Shown here: in pieces, positions 7,537 through 8,185 of the stretch
Layout of the letters: each line of letters opens with the position of its first letter
Numbering within the stretch: the first letter of the stretch is position 1
Assembly (NCBI GenBank): GCA_013152695.1
Contig: JAADFV010000072.1
Location: forward strand, 1 to 8,185
Source of the DNA: Chloroflexota bacterium
GTDB lineage: Bacteria; Chloroflexota; Anaerolineae; J102
Length of the DNA: 8,185 nt
Reading direction: 5' to 3'
The notes under the pieces: generated by a model
Told to the model about the DNA's origin: nothing
Databases searched by the model: none
What the model saw: the letters and a program-made list of their open reading frames with translations, nothing else
Program-made: the position numbers and the translations under genes

Positions 7537-7556
7537 ATGTTGGGGACTCTGGCCAA
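7527..7556 (-). promoter_or_regulatory. Candidate promoter of the five-gene operon
   Basis: On the minus strand TTGGCC (7551-7556), an 18-nt spacer and TATACT (7527-7532). The -10 box has five of six consensus bases and the -35 four of six. It predicts a transcript start near 7520 and a leader of about 40 nt in front of the phosphorylase ATG. Confidence 0.45.
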
Positions 7557-7744
7557 AGAATGGGGATTATTGTGGGTGAATGGTTGTGGGAAGAGAGAGT
7601 TTGGGAAGAAGGGAGGGATAAGGAATTCCGTCGAAGGAATGTTTTGGAAGTGGGCGTGTCATCAGGAAAAAAAGGTTGATTAGCGAGGTGCCTGCGTGGT
7701 AAGTGCTCGCCCGTGGCAAGGAAGATGGAAGATACTTGACAAGA
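7557..7744. other. Intergenic region between trmFO and the phosphorylase operon
   Basis: About 190 bp with no convincing gene. The plus strand is strikingly purine-rich from about 7589 to 7620 (runs of GGGAAGAGAGAG and GAAGGGAGGG), followed by an A7 tract at 7667-7673. A 64-codon plus-strand frame (7489-7683) crosses the region, but it has no Shine-Dalgarno sequence, overlaps the operon promoter and has no recognisable content. Confidence 0.6.
7667..7710 (-). terminator. Possible weak terminator after trmFO
   Basis: Read on the minus strand, GCGAG (7706-7710) and CTCGC (7683-7687) can pair across an 18-nt loop, followed 9 nt later by T7 (7667-7673). The stem is short and the T tract is farther from it than in standard intrinsic terminators, so it is only a candidate. 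Confidence 0.22.
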
Positions 7745-8185
7745 CTATTGCCCATCGAGATCGATATGATATTGTGTGATCCATGCTTCTAATGCGGCCA
7801 ATGCCCGCTGGCTGTATTGGCGATAACGCTCACGCTTGTTACGCACGGGAGGATCGAGGGGAGGCATGAGGCCGAAATTAGCCTTCATGGGCTGAAATTC
7901 GGCCGGATCGGCATGGGTCACATAATGGAATACCGCACCGGCCATAGTCTCCCGAGGTAGGGGAACCGGCTCCTGACCCTGTAACAGCCGGGCCATGTTG
8001 ATGCCCGCCAAGAGCCCTCCCGCCGTGGAGCCTACATAGCCTTCGGAGCCAATAATCTGTCCGGCAAAGAAGAGATCATCTCGCTCGTGCCATTGTAGGG
8101 TTGGACGTAAGAGTTTGGGGCTATTGATGAAGGTATTACGATGCATCTGGCCGAGACGTATGAACTCGGCCTCCTCCAGGCCGGG
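7745..8185 (-). CDS. trmFO: TrmFO, folate-dependent tRNA m5U54 methyltransferase, C-terminal part
   Basis: The last 146 residues of the protein (normally about 435-450 aa); the frame continues past the right edge, so the Met at 8146 is internal. The enzyme uses methylenetetrahydrofolate and FAD to methylate U54 in the T loop of tRNAs, and is cytosolic. Recognisable family stretches are [52 protein letters not shown] (FAD-binding end), [14 protein letters not shown] and NFGLMPPL. The usual YVES/YVGS region reads YVGS here, and the TGVEGY form reads IGSEGY; the stretch is otherwise well conserved. It is followed by 264 bp before the phosphorylase start and is most likely a separate transcription unit. 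Confidence 0.95.
   Translation of the reverse strand, partial: PGLEEAEFIRLGQMHRNTFINSPKLLRPTLQWHERDDLFFAGQIIGSEGYVGSTAGGLLAGINMARLLQGQEPVPLPRETMAGAVFHYVTHADPAEFQPMKANFGLMPPLDPPVRNKRERYRQYSQRALAALEAWITQYHIDLDGQ

Noticed and set aside
7489..7683. Possible small gene of 64 codons on the plus strand
   Set aside because: No Shine-Dalgarno sequence, overlaps the operon promoter, and the composition reflects the purine-rich tract rather than a protein.

Overview
The window is an ordinary chromosomal stretch of a bacterium, densely coded and mostly transcribed from the minus strand. The gene repertoire fits Chloroflexota (Anaerolineae/Caldilineae-like) best: a folate-dependent TrmFO, an FLVCR-like MFS carrier, a short M29-type aminopeptidase and a tandem OB-fold protein. 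This assignment is by family resemblance only and is moderate to weak. No phage, IS element, CRISPR array or toxin/defence gene is visible.

Layout, left to right. 1-582 (+): the 3' part of a gene for a protein with two tandem OB-fold repeats; its start lies outside the window. 623-1858 (-): a 12-helix MFS transporter, convergent with the first gene, with its own leader of about 190 bp. 2050-2122 (-): tRNA-Arg with anticodon TCT, driven by a near-consensus sigma70-type promoter at 2134-2162. 2228-7480 (-): five genes read in the order pyrimidine-nucleoside phosphorylase, thiolase, M29-type aminopeptidase, alpha/beta hydrolase, alpha/beta hydrolase. Gaps are 42, 43, 20 and 9 nt, so this looks like one operon, with a candidate promoter at 7527-7556. 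7745-8185 (-): the C-terminal third of TrmFO, running off the right edge.

The five-gene unit combines nucleoside phosphorolysis, acetyl-CoA condensation or thiolysis, peptide hydrolysis and two hydrolases of unknown substrate. That suggests a salvage/catabolic transcription unit, but no single pathway links the members on sequence evidence alone. The phosphorylase, aminopeptidase and thiolase keep their expected catalytic residues. The most unusual points are the two adjacent hydrolases, which share one reading frame separated by a single TGA and 9 nt, and the non-canonical nucleophile elbow (AHSTA instead of GxSxG) in the downstream one.

I found no convincing novel system. The findings are local oddities with modest interest scores.
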